Of a DNA stretch of 64,000 nucleotides, positions 1 to 8,533 are shown one piece after another. The notes below the pieces were generated by a model. It was not told the origin of the DNA. It ran no database searches and saw nothing but the letters and a program-made list of their open reading frames with translations. The stretch is from Halorarius halobius (lineage in GTDB: Archaea > Halobacteriota > Halobacteria > Halobacteriales > Haloarculaceae): contig NZ_CP101161.1 of assembly GCF_024298865.1 (NCBI RefSeq), positions 1,013,227 to 1,077,226 of the forward strand. The letters are read 5' to 3'. Within the stretch, counting starts at the first letter, position 1. Each line of letters starts with the position of its first letter. The translations under genes and the position numbers were made by a program.

Positions 1-123
1 GGCGGCTTCGAGGAGGACACGCCCGAGGAGCTGGTCGACTCGAAGAAACACGTCTACCAGCAGGGGTACGGCTGGAAGCAGGCGGGCAAGGAAGCGAAGG
101 CAGTCATCGACCGGCGGCTATGA
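1..123 (+). CDS. C-terminal fragment of an unidentified protein
   Basis: The window opens inside a reading frame whose last 40 codons end in TGA at 121-123. The visible C-terminus is hydrophilic and basic near its end (VDSKKHVYQQGYGWKQAG, then KEAKAVIDRRL). I see no recognisable motif, and the start lies outside the window, so no function can be given. Codon choice (GC-rich third positions) is typical of the rest of the window, which supports it being a real gene end. Confidence 0.6.
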   Translation, partial: GGFEEDTPEELVDSKKHVYQQGYGWKQAGKEAKAVIDRRL

Positions 124-300
124 CGGTGGCTCGTCGTTGTGGGTCGTGTACTCTTCGTAGGCCCGCTGTTTGAGTTCACGGTATCGCTCCCGCGACCCGG
201 GTTGTTCCAGACAGGGCGCGTACGGACCGGGAGACGTTCCCCCGTGTGCCCGGTTCGTCGAAGCCAGTCCGGACCACGACACAGAGCCCGCGTCAACCAC
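118..300 (-). pseudogene. possible gene remnant between convergent genes
   Basis: On the minus strand the last 25 or so codons (RERYRELKQRAYEEYTTHND, then EPPS and TAG) look like genuine protein: charged, helical and codon-biased. The upstream part of the frame (AGSVSWSGLASTNRAHGG) does not look like protein. This could be the 3' remnant of a truncated gene, or chance. It overlaps the end of the upstream gene by 6 bp in convergent orientation. I cannot assign a family. Confidence 0.25.
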
Positions 301-312
301 GTACTGCCGGCA

Positions 313-954
313 TCAGGCCGCCGATTGGGCGGCGCTCTCAGGGTAGCCCAGCGGCGACTGATTGCGGAGATAGTAGCCGACAACCAGAAGCGAGAGCGCG
401 TCGGCGATGACGATGCCGAGGGTCACCATCTCGGAGGTGTAGCCGGCGACGAATCTGAGGATGTTCGAGAGGACCAGAACCGGGGGAGCCAACAGCAGGA
501 GTCCGAAGGCGACTGAATCGGCGTGAGTTCGAAAGACGGCAACGCTGAACGCTACGAACCCCAAGACACTGCCCACGATGACGCCCGGGATGAAGAAGGC
601 GCCCATCGGCTCGTACACCCCTGCAACGAGGCCGGTGATATCGACGAACACGACGACAGCCATGACTGCGAAGGTCACGACGCCGATTCCTGCACAGACT
701 GCGCCCACGCGAGAGAGCCACCGACTCTGCTCGGACAGTGCAGGATACAGCCCGAGTAACCCGACGAGGGCGATGGTCCAACCGACACCAACGAACAACT
801 GCCCGGGCAACAGGTAACCCTCTGCACCCGTCGACATGTTCATCGCCAGCCACGCCGCATCGACGGCCAGCAGTAGCCCGCCGACCAGGAAGGCCGTCGA
901 GCGCCGTTTCCCGAGGGATTCCCACAGCCTGGTCCCGGACGCCGTCGCCGTCAT
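313..954 (-). CDS. multi-spanning membrane protein, second of a tandem paralogous pair
   Basis: A 213-residue hydrophobic protein with about six predicted membrane segments and short charged termini. It starts at ATG 954, and this ATG overlaps the TGA of the upstream gene (ATGA), indicating translational coupling. It is visibly related to its upstream neighbour: both begin with a TR-W-E-L pattern, and a central LVGLLGLYP then EQS segment here matches LAVGLLGFYP then DQS there. That implies local duplication. I do not recognise the family, and function is unknown. Confidence 0.75.
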   Translation of the reverse strand: MTATASGTRLWESLGKRRSTAFLVGGLLLAVDAAWLAMNMSTGAEGYLLPGQLFVGVGWTIALVGLLGLYPALSEQSRWLSRVGAVCAGIGVVTFAVMAVVVFVDITGLVAGVYEPMGAFFIPGVIVGSVLGFVAFSVAVFRTHADSVAFGLLLLAPPVLVLSNILRFVAGYTSEMVTLGIVIADALSLLVVGYYLRNQSPLGYPESAAQSAA

Positions 955-1595
955 GACGACCCACCCGTCGGTGTCGGCTCCGTCCGGCCGGTCGGTCGAG
1001 ACGCGGTTCGGAGACCGTATCCGATAGCCAACGTGAGCACGGTGAATATGCCGCCGACAGTAGCGGGAAGCCAGTCCGGCGGATTGATTCCCACGACGGC
1101 GAACACCCCCATGTATCCGCCAAAGGTTGCGGCGATGCCCAACAGGAGGATGCCGACGCTCCGTGAGGGGACGCCGGACCGGGCACTGATTCCCCCGAAC
1201 ACCAGGGACCCGACGAGCAGTAGAACGAACAACACCACCGCCAACCCATCGCCCGGAAGCGACACGACCTCGAGAACAACACCGAGTACTGCCCACACAA
1301 CCATCCCGACGTATCCGAGCACGGTGATGGCCGCGAACGCCAGACCGACCAGCGCCAGCCGTGGTGACTGGTCGTTGACCCGGGGATAGAACCCGAGCAG
1401 ACCCACAGCGAGGCCCATCAACGCAGTGATGTAGAACACGGCTTCGATGACCTGTCCTGCCGTCCCGATGCCGCCGAGGAACCGATTGATGATCAAGAAG
1501 ACTGTGGCGCCGAGAAACGACACTCCCGCAACGAGAAACACGGTATCGGTCCACGTTTCGAGTCGCTCCCATTGTCGCGTGTTGACGTATAACAT
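951..1595 (-). CDS. multi-spanning membrane protein, first of a tandem paralogous pair
   Basis: A 214-residue protein with about six membrane helices and a short polar tail rich in Thr, Pro and Gly (TGRTEPTPTGGSS). A TATA-like stretch on the minus strand near 1620-1627 lies about 27 bp before ATG 1595, so the transcript is probably leaderless. The stop overlaps the start of the downstream paralogue, so the two form one operon and perhaps a hetero-oligomer. Third-position GC is somewhat lower than in the following replication genes. No family recognised. Confidence 0.75.
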   Translation of the reverse strand: MLYVNTRQWERLETWTDTVFLVAGVSFLGATVFLIINRFLGGIGTAGQVIEAVFYITALMGLAVGLLGFYPRVNDQSPRLALVGLAFAAITVLGYVGMVVWAVLGVVLEVVSLPGDGLAVVLFVLLLVGSLVFGGISARSGVPSRSVGILLLGIAATFGGYMGVFAVVGINPPDWLPATVGGIFTVLTLAIGYGLRTASRPTGRTEPTPTGGSS

Positions 1596-1911
1596 ACTCG
1601 GTAGTCGCCGCTACTCGAACTAAATTCAATTTACCAGATGTCCCCATGTGGCTATCATCTGGACGAAGTTGCTCTGATCACTGCGCACACACTCTGCGCG
1701 ATTAGTTCGGCGACTCGTAATTGAACGAAGTAACGCCACCGTTCCGACCGTGCCCTCCGTGTACAGCAAGCGCGTACTGACAGAGCGCGGGGACGACACG
1801 CACCGGTGTGCTACCGCTTCACCCCGTGTCGAACCCCGTGAGGCTACAGAGGGTCGAAGATACGGCAGATGGTCGGAGAGATGGAGAACAGATACGGTGG
1901 AAGGACCTACT
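1596..1911. other. gene-free spacer upstream of the membrane-protein pair and 3' of pcn
   Basis: About 316 bp without a credible gene. It holds the probable minus-strand promoter of the membrane-protein operon at its left end (AT-rich near 1615-1635). It also holds the 3' flank of pcn at its right end. No repeat, RNA gene or further conserved-looking element is apparent. Confidence 0.6.
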
Positions 1912-2655
1912 TCAGTCGCTCTGGATGCGGGGGGCGAGCATGTACGTCACGGAGCCGTCGCCCTCCGCGATGTCGAAGTGCATCTTGACGGGGAACTCCT
2001 CGCCGAGTTCCATCGTCACCTCGGCGTCGCTCGGGATGGCCTTGTTCATGTCCTTGAGGTAGTCCAGCGAGAACAGCGAGCGGGCGTCGCCGGGCGTCAG
2101 CGCGATGAGGTCGTCCGTCGTCAACTCGAGGTGGACGTCGTCGGTGTCGCCCTCGGCGTCGACGTAGAACAGTTCGCCGTCGGCGTCGACGCCCAGCGCG
2201 ATGTGGTCGCTCACCATGTCGGCGGCCTTGACGGCGCGTGCGATGTCGCGGCCCTCGATGACGACCTCCGCGGGCAAATCGAGGTCCGGGAGGTCCGGCT
2301 CCTGGCGGATGGAGTCGGGGTCGATGAGCGCGAGCGTCCCCTCCAGCCCCTCGATCTGGATGTGGAGCTTCCGGGTCTCCTCGTCGAGTTCCAGCTGGAT
2401 GAGCTGGTCGGAGTCGGCCATGCCGGCGAACTCCTCGAGGCGGGCGAGGTTGACGCCGATGACGCCGCCGTCCGTCTCGTAGGACTCGAAGGCGCTCGCG
2501 GAGAGTTCGAGGTCGACCATCCCGACGTTCGCGGGGTCGACCGCCCGAATCTCGAGGCCGTCGTCCTCCAGCCGTATCTTGCACTCGTCGACGAGCACGC
2601 TCACCGAATCGAGCGCGTCCCGGAGCGTCTCGGCGCTCACGATAGCCTTGAACAT
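1912..2655 (-). CDS. pcn: DNA polymerase sliding clamp (PCNA)
   Basis: A 247-residue protein beginning [20 protein letters not shown] and ending with the conserved clamp C-terminal strand ([10 protein letters not shown]). Two PCNA folds and the interdomain region are full length for the family. PCNA forms a ring around DNA and tethers PolD, PolB, Fen1, ligase and RNase H. The clamp-loader subunit gene rfcC lies just upstream on the same strand. A TATA-like box at 2682-2689 gives the gene its own promoter. The acidic surface is typical of halophiles. Identification is secure. Confidence 0.97.
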   Translation of the reverse strand: MFKAIVSAETLRDALDSVSVLVDECKIRLEDDGLEIRAVDPANVGMVDLELSASAFESYETDGGVIGVNLARLEEFAGMADSDQLIQLELDEETRKLHIQIEGLEGTLALIDPDSIRQEPDLPDLDLPAEVVIEGRDIARAVKAADMVSDHIALGVDADGELFYVDAEGDTDDVHLELTTDDLIALTPGDARSLFSLDYLKDMNKAIPSDAEVTMELGEEFPVKMHFDIAEGDGSVTYMLAPRIQSD

Positions 2656-2681
2656 CTTGCCGGCGGCTACGAAACGGCGTG

Positions 2682-2689
2682 ATAAAAAC
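2682..2689 (-). promoter_or_regulatory. TATA box of pcn
   Basis: The plus strand reads ataaaaac, so the minus strand carries an AT-rich TATA-like octamer about 27-34 bp before the pcn ATG in an otherwise GC-rich spacer. This spacing suits a leaderless or very short leader transcript. Confidence 0.6.
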
Positions 2690-2710
2690 TCACCCCTTCC
2701 ATGCTAGTCT

Positions 2711-2763
2711 GCGCCCGCGAGCGCGTGGCTCGCTCGCGCTGGCGTCGCCGTGGCCGCGGGCGC
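2711..2763. repeat. GC-rich inverted repeat between rfcC and pcn
   Basis: Perfect 9-bp arms (gcgcccgcg at 2711-2719, cgcgggcgc at 2755-2763) enclose an inner imperfect palindrome made of gcgagc and gctcgc units. It lies just after the rfcC stop and before the pcn promoter, so it could act as a terminator-like hairpin. It could also be one of the short palindromic intergenic repeats common in haloarchaea. Confidence 0.55.
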
Positions 2764-2772
2764 TCGGCCCGG

Positions 2773-3783
2773 TCAGGCGTCGACGGACGCGCCCAGTTCC
2801 GCCAGCAGGTGACCCAGTTGTGCCCGGTCGCTGGTCGACTCGGTGAGCGCGAGGTCCACGTCGCCGGCCAGTTCGTACAGCGCCGCCAACTGGCGGCCCT
2901 CGTACCGCGAGCGGGCGACCCGCAACACGTCCTCGAGTATCTCCTCGCCGCTGTACCCCTCGTCGTAGACGAGGTCGTCGAGGTGGCTCCGGGCCTCCGA
3001 GAACTCGCCGGCCTCGGCGGCGTCGAGCATCTCGCCGATAATATCGTCGTCGCCGATGTCCCCCAGCGCCTCGTAGGCCGTCTGCATCGTCACCGCGCCC
3101 TCGCCCTCGTAGGCGGTCTGTGCGCCCAGCACTGCCTTCCGGAGGTCGCCGCCGCCGTAGCCGGCGACGTACTCCAGCCCCTCGGCGTCGTACTCGGCGC
3201 CGGCGGCCGCGACGACCCGTTCCAGGGCATCGACCGTCTCCTCGTGGCTCGGCGCCCGTACCGGCACCGGGAAACACCGCGACTTGATGGGCGGGATGAG
3301 CTTCGACGGCTGGCGGGTCGTGACGACGAACTGCGTCGAGGCGGCGTACTGCTCCATCACGCGGCGGAGCGCCTGCTGGAAGTCCTCGCGGATTGACTCG
3401 GCGTTGTCGAGCAGGACGGTCTTGTACGTCCCCGAGACGGGCTGGTACGACGCCGACTCCTTGAGGACGTGGTTTATCATGTCTCGTTTGCTCATCGACG
3501 AGCGGCCCTCGAGAAACGACGCGAACCGGGGGTCCGACCGTATCTCCTTTTTCGTCCGGTCGAAGAAGTCCGCGACGTTTATCTCCACGAGGTCGTTGTC
3601 GGGGTCCTCGTGGGCCTCGCGGGCCAGCGCCCGGGCCGCCGCCGTCTTTCCCGACCCCTTCGGGCCGAACAGCACGAGGTTGATGGGTTCGTCGGCGGCC
3701 TCGGTCAGATAGTCGCGGACCGTCGGCTGGGGGAGGTCCGCGACCGCGGGGGCGTACTCATCGGTCCACAGCGGCGACTCCAT
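2773..3783 (-). CDS. rfcC: replication factor C small subunit (second small-subunit type)
   Basis: A 336-residue AAA+ clamp-loader subunit that helps load PCNA at primer ends. Walker A is GPKGSGKT at about 40-47. The SRC arginine-finger motif (KSRCFPV) is at about 168-170, and a helical collar domain follows. The Walker B box reads LLDNAE (about 124-129) where clamp loaders usually have DE-A/C-D, so ATP hydrolysis by this subunit may be altered. It lies directly upstream of pcn on the same strand. The divergence fits the second haloarchaeal small subunit called RfcC rather than the main RfcA. Symbol assigned by similarity. Confidence 0.88.
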   Translation of the reverse strand: MESPLWTDEYAPAVADLPQPTVRDYLTEAADEPINLVLFGPKGSGKTAAARALAREAHEDPDNDLVEINVADFFDRTKKEIRSDPRFASFLEGRSSMSKRDMINHVLKESASYQPVSGTYKTVLLDNAESIREDFQQALRRVMEQYAASTQFVVTTRQPSKLIPPIKSRCFPVPVRAPSHEETVDALERVVAAAGAEYDAEGLEYVAGYGGGDLRKAVLGAQTAYEGEGAVTMQTAYEALGDIGDDDIIGEMLDAAEAGEFSEARSHLDDLVYDEGYSGEEILEDVLRVARSRYEGRQLAALYELAGDVDLALTESTSDRAQLGHLLAELGASVDA

Positions 3784-3826
3784 TCCTGTCCGCGAGTTGG
3801 CGACCGGAGGGTATGAAGGTGGCCGT

Positions 3827-5176
3827 CTAGCCCCGCCCGGTCCACTTCGCCAGCAGGAGCGTCCCCTCGTGGAGCACTATCATCGTCGCGGCGACGATGA
3901 TGGGCGCCATCCCGGTCGGGTCCGGCGAGAACAGGAACGCCAGCCCCGCGTAGACGCCCCAGAAGATGAGCCGGCGGTCGGCTATCCACCGCCGCGTGAC
4001 CAGCCCCATCATCAGCGCGAGCATGATGAACAGGGGAATCTGGAACACGATGGCGAACCCGCCCATCATCAGCACCATCAGGTCGAACGTCTCGGTCAGG
4101 CCGAACGCGATGGTCGTCGCGGAGTCGGAGTAGTAGACGAAGTACGTGAAGATGGCGGGGATGACGAGGAAGTGGGCGAAGGCGACCCCGGCGGTCGCAA
4201 GCAGGAGGCTCGTGGGGACGGACGCGAGGTAGTAGCGGCGCTCCTTCGGGTAGAGGCCGGGACGCATGAACAGGTACGTCTGGTAGACGAACACCGGAAG
4301 CGCGACGAGGAAGCCGACGAGCGTGGCTACCTTCAGGCGCGCGAGGATGACAGCCAGCGGGTGGTACACCCGGGGACAGGCGGCGTCGCCCGGCCCGAGG
4401 TTCCCCGCGGTGACGGCCGCCTCGGGACACTGCGAGACCGTCCCCGGGAGATACGAGTACCACAGGAAGTTGATGAGGTCCGTGCCGAACGGGAACACGA
4501 TGCCCGAGACGACGGCCATCACCACGACGACGACGCCAAGCCGCTTGACCATCTCCTCGATGTGGTCCGCCAGCGGCATCTCCTGGTCGTCGGGCGCGCC
4601 CTCGTGGACCGTCGTCTCCTCGACCTGGTAGTCGTCGTAGTCCGCGTAGGGGTTGTCGTCGGCGTAGCCGCCGTCGGAGTGGGTGTCGGCCGTCTCGCCG
4701 GCCTCGCCCGTGGACATCGCCTCCATCTCCGCTCGCTCCTCCTCGCTGACGTCCGACTCGGGCATCCCGTACCGCTCGTGGAGGTCGTTGGGGTCCTCCT
4801 CGGCCGGGTCCGGGACGTCGTACTCCCCGACCGGGTCCGGGTAGTCGTCGGGGTCGACCGCCTCGCCCTCGAACTCGACGTCGTCGGCGTGGAGGCGGTT
4901 GAACTCCTCGTCCGTGGCGACGGCGTCGTCGTTCGGGGCCGGGGCGTCATCCGGGGCGTCCGTCCCCGACGTGGGCGCGTCGTCGTCCGCCTCGTCGCCC
5001 GGGGCGTCCGAGGCTGGCGCGTCGTCCCCGTCGCCCGCCTCGTCGACGGCCTCCGCGTCGGTGACGTCGTCGGAGCCGTCGTCGTGAGCGTCGGGGTCGG
5101 CGGACTCGTCGGTGTCCGTCCCCGCGTCGTCGGTCGAGTCCCGACCCTCACGGTCGTCGCCCGGCTCCTCAGCCAT
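3827..5176 (-). CDS. tatC1: Sec-independent translocase TatC, single-domain form
   Basis: A 449-residue protein. Residues 1 to about 200 form a very acidic, low-complexity cytoplasmic extension (runs of Asp, Glu, Ala, Pro). A six-helix TatC domain follows, starting at PLADHIEEMVKRLG. Inside it are the conserved loop segments YQTYLFMRPGLYPKERR and the C-terminal FSPDPTG. TatC recognises twin-arginine signals of folded exported proteins, the dominant export route in haloarchaea. I chose ATG 5176 because a TATA-like box lies at 5201-5208 and the frame further upstream is non-protein-like. It is divergent from the double-TatC gene. It corresponds to haloarchaeal TatCo. Confidence 0.93.
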   Translation of the reverse strand: MAEEPGDDREGRDSTDDAGTDTDESADPDAHDDGSDDVTDAEAVDEAGDGDDAPASDAPGDEADDDAPTSGTDAPDDAPAPNDDAVATDEEFNRLHADDVEFEGEAVDPDDYPDPVGEYDVPDPAEEDPNDLHERYGMPESDVSEEERAEMEAMSTGEAGETADTHSDGGYADDNPYADYDDYQVEETTVHEGAPDDQEMPLADHIEEMVKRLGVVVVVMAVVSGIVFPFGTDLINFLWYSYLPGTVSQCPEAAVTAGNLGPGDAACPRVYHPLAVILARLKVATLVGFLVALPVFVYQTYLFMRPGLYPKERRYYLASVPTSLLLATAGVAFAHFLVIPAIFTYFVYYSDSATTIAFGLTETFDLMVLMMGGFAIVFQIPLFIMLALMMGLVTRRWIADRRLIFWGVYAGLAFLFSPDPTGMAPIIVAATMIVLHEGTLLLAKWTGRG

Positions 5177-5200
5177 TACCCGCCGGTCCGTCCCGCCCGA

Positions 5201-5208
5201 TTGTAAGC
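5201..5208 (-). promoter_or_regulatory. TATA box of tatC1
   Basis: The plus strand ttgtaagc reads gcttacaa on the minus strand, about 26 bp before ATG 5176. It shares the 118-bp divergent spacer with the tatC2 promoter, so the two translocase genes could be co-controlled. Confidence 0.5.
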
Positions 5209-5263
5209 CTTCTTCTCCGCACACGGCAGGGAACCGCCGGCCGCCGGCGCGGCGTCGTGAAAG

Positions 5264-5271
5264 ATTGATAA
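5264..5271 (+). promoter_or_regulatory. TATA-like box of tatC2
   Basis: The sequence attgataa is centred about 27 bp before GTG 5295, consistent with leaderless transcription. This spacing is the main reason for preferring the GTG start over the later in-frame ATG at 5361. Confidence 0.5.
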
Positions 5272-5294
5272 CCCGGAGAACCCAACGGACGGGC

Positions 5295-7562
5295 GTGTCC
5301 GGAGCCGTCGACGAGGACGTCGCCAACACCGTCGCCAGCGGCCGGGAGACGCTGGGCGCGATGTTCGGGGCCGCCCAGAAACACCTCCAGAAGGTGTTCA
5401 TCCTGTTCGTGCTGGCGCTGGTCGGCACCATCTGGTATCTGCGGGCGGACGGCTGGGAGCGGCTGAAGGCGGACCTGCTGGCGCAGGCGCCGGACGCCAC
5501 CATCGTCGCCGTCACCCCGTTCGACGTCATCCTGTTGCAGGTCAAAATCGGCCTCGTCGTCGGTGTCATCGTCTCCATTCCGCCGCTACTCTACTACTCG
5601 CGGGACGCGCTGAAGGCCCGCGGGCTGTGGCCACGGAACGTCTCGCGGTGGAAAATCGCGCTCGCGTTCCTGATGAGCGTCCTGCTGTTCCTCGGCGGCG
5701 TCGCCTACGGCTACCTCCTCTTCTTCCCGGTCGCCTTCGAATTCCTGTCGAGCAACGCCGTGCAGGCGGGGTTCGAACCCACCTACTCCATCGTGAAGTG
5801 GGCGCAGTTCGTGTTCCTGCTGTCCATCTCGTTCGGACTGGCCGCGCAGTTGCCGCTGGTGATGTCCGGGCTGTCGCTGTCGGGCATCGTCCGCTATCAG
5901 ACGTTCCGCGACTACTGGAAACACGCCATCGTCGGCCTCTACGCGCTCGGCGCGCTGTTCACGCCGCCGGACCCGCTCACGCAGATGATGTGGGCGACGC
6001 CGCTGGTCGTGCTGTACGCGTTCTCGCTGTCGCTGACGAAGTTCCTCGTCAACGCCCAGCAGGCCGGCGAGCGCGTCGACGGGAAAGCGGTGTTCCGCGA
6101 CAACTGGAACGTGATAGCGGGCGTCGGCTTCCTGGCGGCCGCCGCGACGTTCCTCGGCGGCCGCGCGCTCGTCGGGGGCGCACTCGACCCGTACCTGCCG
6201 CGGCTCGACGCCGTGCCGCTGGCCGGGCCGTACCTCGACTCGAAGATGCCCGACGCGCTGGCGACGACCACGCTGTTCGGCGTCGACGCGACGTACGTCC
6301 TCGTGGCGGCCGCGCTCGTCGTCGGCCTGCTCGCCGGCGGCGCGGCGCTCGTCTACCTGATGTTCCAGGTGCTCGACGAACTGGTCGCGAGCGAAGCGCC
6401 GGCCGCCTCCAGCGCGGGCGACCCCGAGGGCATCGACATCGAGAACCTCGACGCGGCGGGCGTCCGGGCCGCGCCCGTCGAGGCGTTCGCCGACATGGAG
6501 GAAGACAGGGCGCTCGCGCTCGCCAGCGACGCCATCGACGACGGCGACGACGAGAAGGCGCAGGCCATCCTCGACCGGTTCGACGAGGCTCAGGAGCTCG
6601 TGGAGGCCGACCCCGTCGAGAAGGGCGCGACCGCCGAGGCCGCGAACCACGTCGACGAGGAGGGGAACTACACGCCCCCCGAAGACGAGGAGGAGGAAGA
6701 GGAGGGGAACGTGTTCTCCCGCACCGGCGCGGGGATGGTCTCGGCGTTCACCGAGGACGAGGTCGACGAGGACGACATCGGCGGCTACTACTACGATTTG
6801 GCGTTCATCGCCTCCTCGCTCACCTCGAAGGCGTTCCGCATCGTCGGCGTGTTCATGGGCGTGCTCGCGGTGACGTTCTACGTCCTCTACACGGGCGGCA
6901 TCGGCGAACTCCGCGAGCAGTTCGTCTCGAAGCTCCCGAGCCAGCTCGTCGCCGACCAGGTCGACATCGTGGCGCTCCACCCCGTCGAGGCGCTCATCTT
7001 CGAAATCAAGGTCGCCACCATCGCCGGGTTCGTGGCGGCGCTCCCGGTGTTGCTCTACTACGCGTGGCCGGCGCTGAAGGAGCGCGGCTTCGCGCGGGGC
7101 GACCGGCGCGTGCTCGCCGTCTGGGGTGGGAGCCTGCTCGCGACGCTGGTCGTCGGTAGCGTGGTCGGCTTCCTCTACGTCGCGCCGACCATCATCTCGT
7201 ACCTCGCGGCCGACGCGCTCCAGGCGCACATGGTCATCGCCTACCGCATCAACAACTTCGGCTGGCTGGTGTTCTTCACCACCGTCGGCGTCGGCCTGCT
7301 CGCCTGCGTTCCGGTGTCGATGTGGCTGTTCCACGCCGGCGGGCTGGTCCCGTACGCCACGATGCGTCGCCGCTGGCGGGAGGTCACGCTCGCCGTGTTC
7401 GGCCTCGTCGCCTTCCTCTCCCCACGAGGCGTATTCATGATGTTCCTCATCGGCATCCCGGTGATGGCGATGTACGGACTGGGGCTGGCCGGCCTGTGGG
7501 CCGCCACCCTCGGCGGGCGGCGCGGCGGCGGGAAGCCGACCGTCGAGTCGGCGTCTGACTGA
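5295..7562 (+). CDS. tatC2: double TatC translocase protein (14-helix type)
   Basis: About 755 residues containing two TatC units. The first (about residues 25-260) includes YSIVKWAQFVFLLSISFGLA and FTPPDPLTQ. A central pair of extra helices and a long acidic cytoplasmic linker follow (about 360-490, with runs of Glu). The second TatC unit fills the C-terminal third (FEIKVATIAGFVAALPVLLY onward). This fused architecture is known from haloarchaea as TatCt. The second unit ends FLSPRGVFMM rather than the usual SPDP segment. The GTG start is supported by promoter spacing. Secure family assignment. Confidence 0.92.
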   Translation: MSGAVDEDVANTVASGRETLGAMFGAAQKHLQKVFILFVLALVGTIWYLRADGWERLKADLLAQAPDATIVAVTPFDVILLQVKIGLVVGVIVSIPPLLYYSRDALKARGLWPRNVSRWKIALAFLMSVLLFLGGVAYGYLLFFPVAFEFLSSNAVQAGFEPTYSIVKWAQFVFLLSISFGLAAQLPLVMSGLSLSGIVRYQTFRDYWKHAIVGLYALGALFTPPDPLTQMMWATPLVVLYAFSLSLTKFLVNAQQAGERVDGKAVFRDNWNVIAGVGFLAAAATFLGGRALVGGALDPYLPRLDAVPLAGPYLDSKMPDALATTTLFGVDATYVLVAAALVVGLLAGGAALVYLMFQVLDELVASEAPAASSAGDPEGIDIENLDAAGVRAAPVEAFADMEEDRALALASDAIDDGDDEKAQAILDRFDEAQELVEADPVEKGATAEAANHVDEEGNYTPPEDEEEEEEGNVFSRTGAGMVSAFTEDEVDEDDIGGYYYDLAFIASSLTSKAFRIVGVFMGVLAVTFYVLYTGGIGELREQFVSKLPSQLVADQVDIVALHPVEALIFEIKVATIAGFVAALPVLLYYAWPALKERGFARGDRRVLAVWGGSLLATLVVGSVVGFLYVAPTIISYLAADALQAHMVIAYRINNFGWLVFFTTVGVGLLACVPVSMWLFHAGGLVPYATMRRRWREVTLAVFGLVAFLSPRGVFMMFLIGIPVMAMYGLGLAGLWAATLGGRRGGGKPTVESASD

Positions 7563-7647
7563 CCCGCGCTCCCGACGGCGGCGAGGACCCCACGGCGTCC
7601 GCTCCGGGAACTGACGCGCTTAAGTAATCCCCGGATAATACCCGGAT

Positions 7648-7824
7648 ATGCCCAAGATAAGCGTCGAGATTCCACAGGAGCTTCTCGACGACCTCGACGG
7701 TCACGTGGGGGACGACGGGAAGTACGTCAACCGGAGCGACGCCATCCGGGCGTCCGTCCGGAAGAACCTCGACATCTTAGACGAGATAGACGAACGCCAC
7801 GGCCGCCTCGACAGCGATGAGTAG
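7648..7824 (+). CDS. ribbon-helix-helix transcriptional regulator
   Basis: A 58-residue protein. A short beta strand PKISVEIPQELLDDLD is followed by a helix-turn-helix part (NRSDAIRASVRKNLD), the CopG/MetJ/Arc ribbon-helix-helix pattern. It overlaps the transporter gene by 8 bp, so they are one operon. The arrangement suggests a dimeric repressor controlling the transporter, possibly in response to its substrate (inference). A weak AT-rich box (taagtaat) at 7621-7628 lies about 25 bp before the ATG. Confidence 0.85.
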   Translation: MPKISVEIPQELLDDLDGHVGDDGKYVNRSDAIRASVRKNLDILDEIDERHGRLDSDE

Positions 7825-8533
7825 GGAGGTTCCGCTCGGCGCGACGGCGCTTCTGGCGCTGTTCGTCACCGCGCTCGTTACCTCACAGCTGACCGCGGCG
7901 AAACTGCTGGGGTTCCAGTTGCCGTTCTCGGTGCCCGTCGCGGGGGCGACGCTCATCCTGCCCGGCGCGGCGCTGGCGTACGCCGTGACGTTCTTCGCGT
8001 CGGACTGCTACGCCGAACTGTACGGGAAACGAGCGGCCCAGCGGATGGTCAACGTCGCGTTCTTCATGAACTTCGTCATGCTGGCGCTGGTGTACTCGAC
8101 GGTCGTCGCGCCGGCCGCACCCATCAACTCGGTGCCGGCGTCGGCCTACGAGTCCGTCCTGCTCCAGTCGGTCAACATCGTCGGCGCGAGCCTGCTCGCC
8201 TACCTCGTCTCGCAGAACTGGGACGTCGTCGTGTTCCACCGCATCCGCGAGATGACGGGCAAGGAGAAGCTCTGGCTCCGCAACGTCGGCTCGACGGCCA
8301 CCTCGCAGGCCGTCGACACGGTCATCTTCGTCGGCGTCGCGTTCTACGTGCTCCCGGCGGTCGGACTGAACCCGGGGCTGGGGCTCGAACTCCCGGCCAT
8401 CACGGCGCTGATGGTCGGCCAGTACCTCCTGAAACTCGGCGTCGCCGTCGTCGACACGCCGTTCGTGTACGCGGTGACGGGGTTCGTCCGGTCGCGTGAG
8501 GCCGGCCACGCCGACCCCATCGTCTCCGACTAG
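7817..8533 (+). CDS. queuosine/archaeosine precursor transporter (VUT/YhhQ family)
   Basis: A 238-residue membrane protein with about six helices. Conserved YhhQ/DUF165 features are the FFASDCYAELYGKRAAQ segment after the second helix, the NWDVVVFHRIREMTG loop, and RNVGSTATSQAVDTVIFVGV. Family members import 7-deazaguanine precursors (preQ0/preQ1). In archaea these feed archaeosine (G+) synthesis in tRNA. The start overlaps the RHH regulator, indicating co-expression. Substrate is inferred from the family. Confidence 0.88.
   Translation: MSREVPLGATALLALFVTALVTSQLTAAKLLGFQLPFSVPVAGATLILPGAALAYAVTFFASDCYAELYGKRAAQRMVNVAFFMNFVMLALVYSTVVAPAAPINSVPASAYESVLLQSVNIVGASLLAYLVSQNWDVVVFHRIREMTGKEKLWLRNVGSTATSQAVDTVIFVGVAFYVLPAVGLNPGLGLELPAITALMVGQYLLKLGVAVVDTPFVYAVTGFVRSREAGHADPIVSD

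Noticed and set aside
1750..2682. 310-codon plus-strand frame over pcn
   Set aside because: It covers the pcn gene in antisense and reads as Val/Asp/Glu-rich non-protein. PCNA is certain on the other strand.
5586..7334. Long minus-strand frame opposite tatC2
   Set aside because: Antisense frame with biased composition; the plus strand encodes a clear double TatC.
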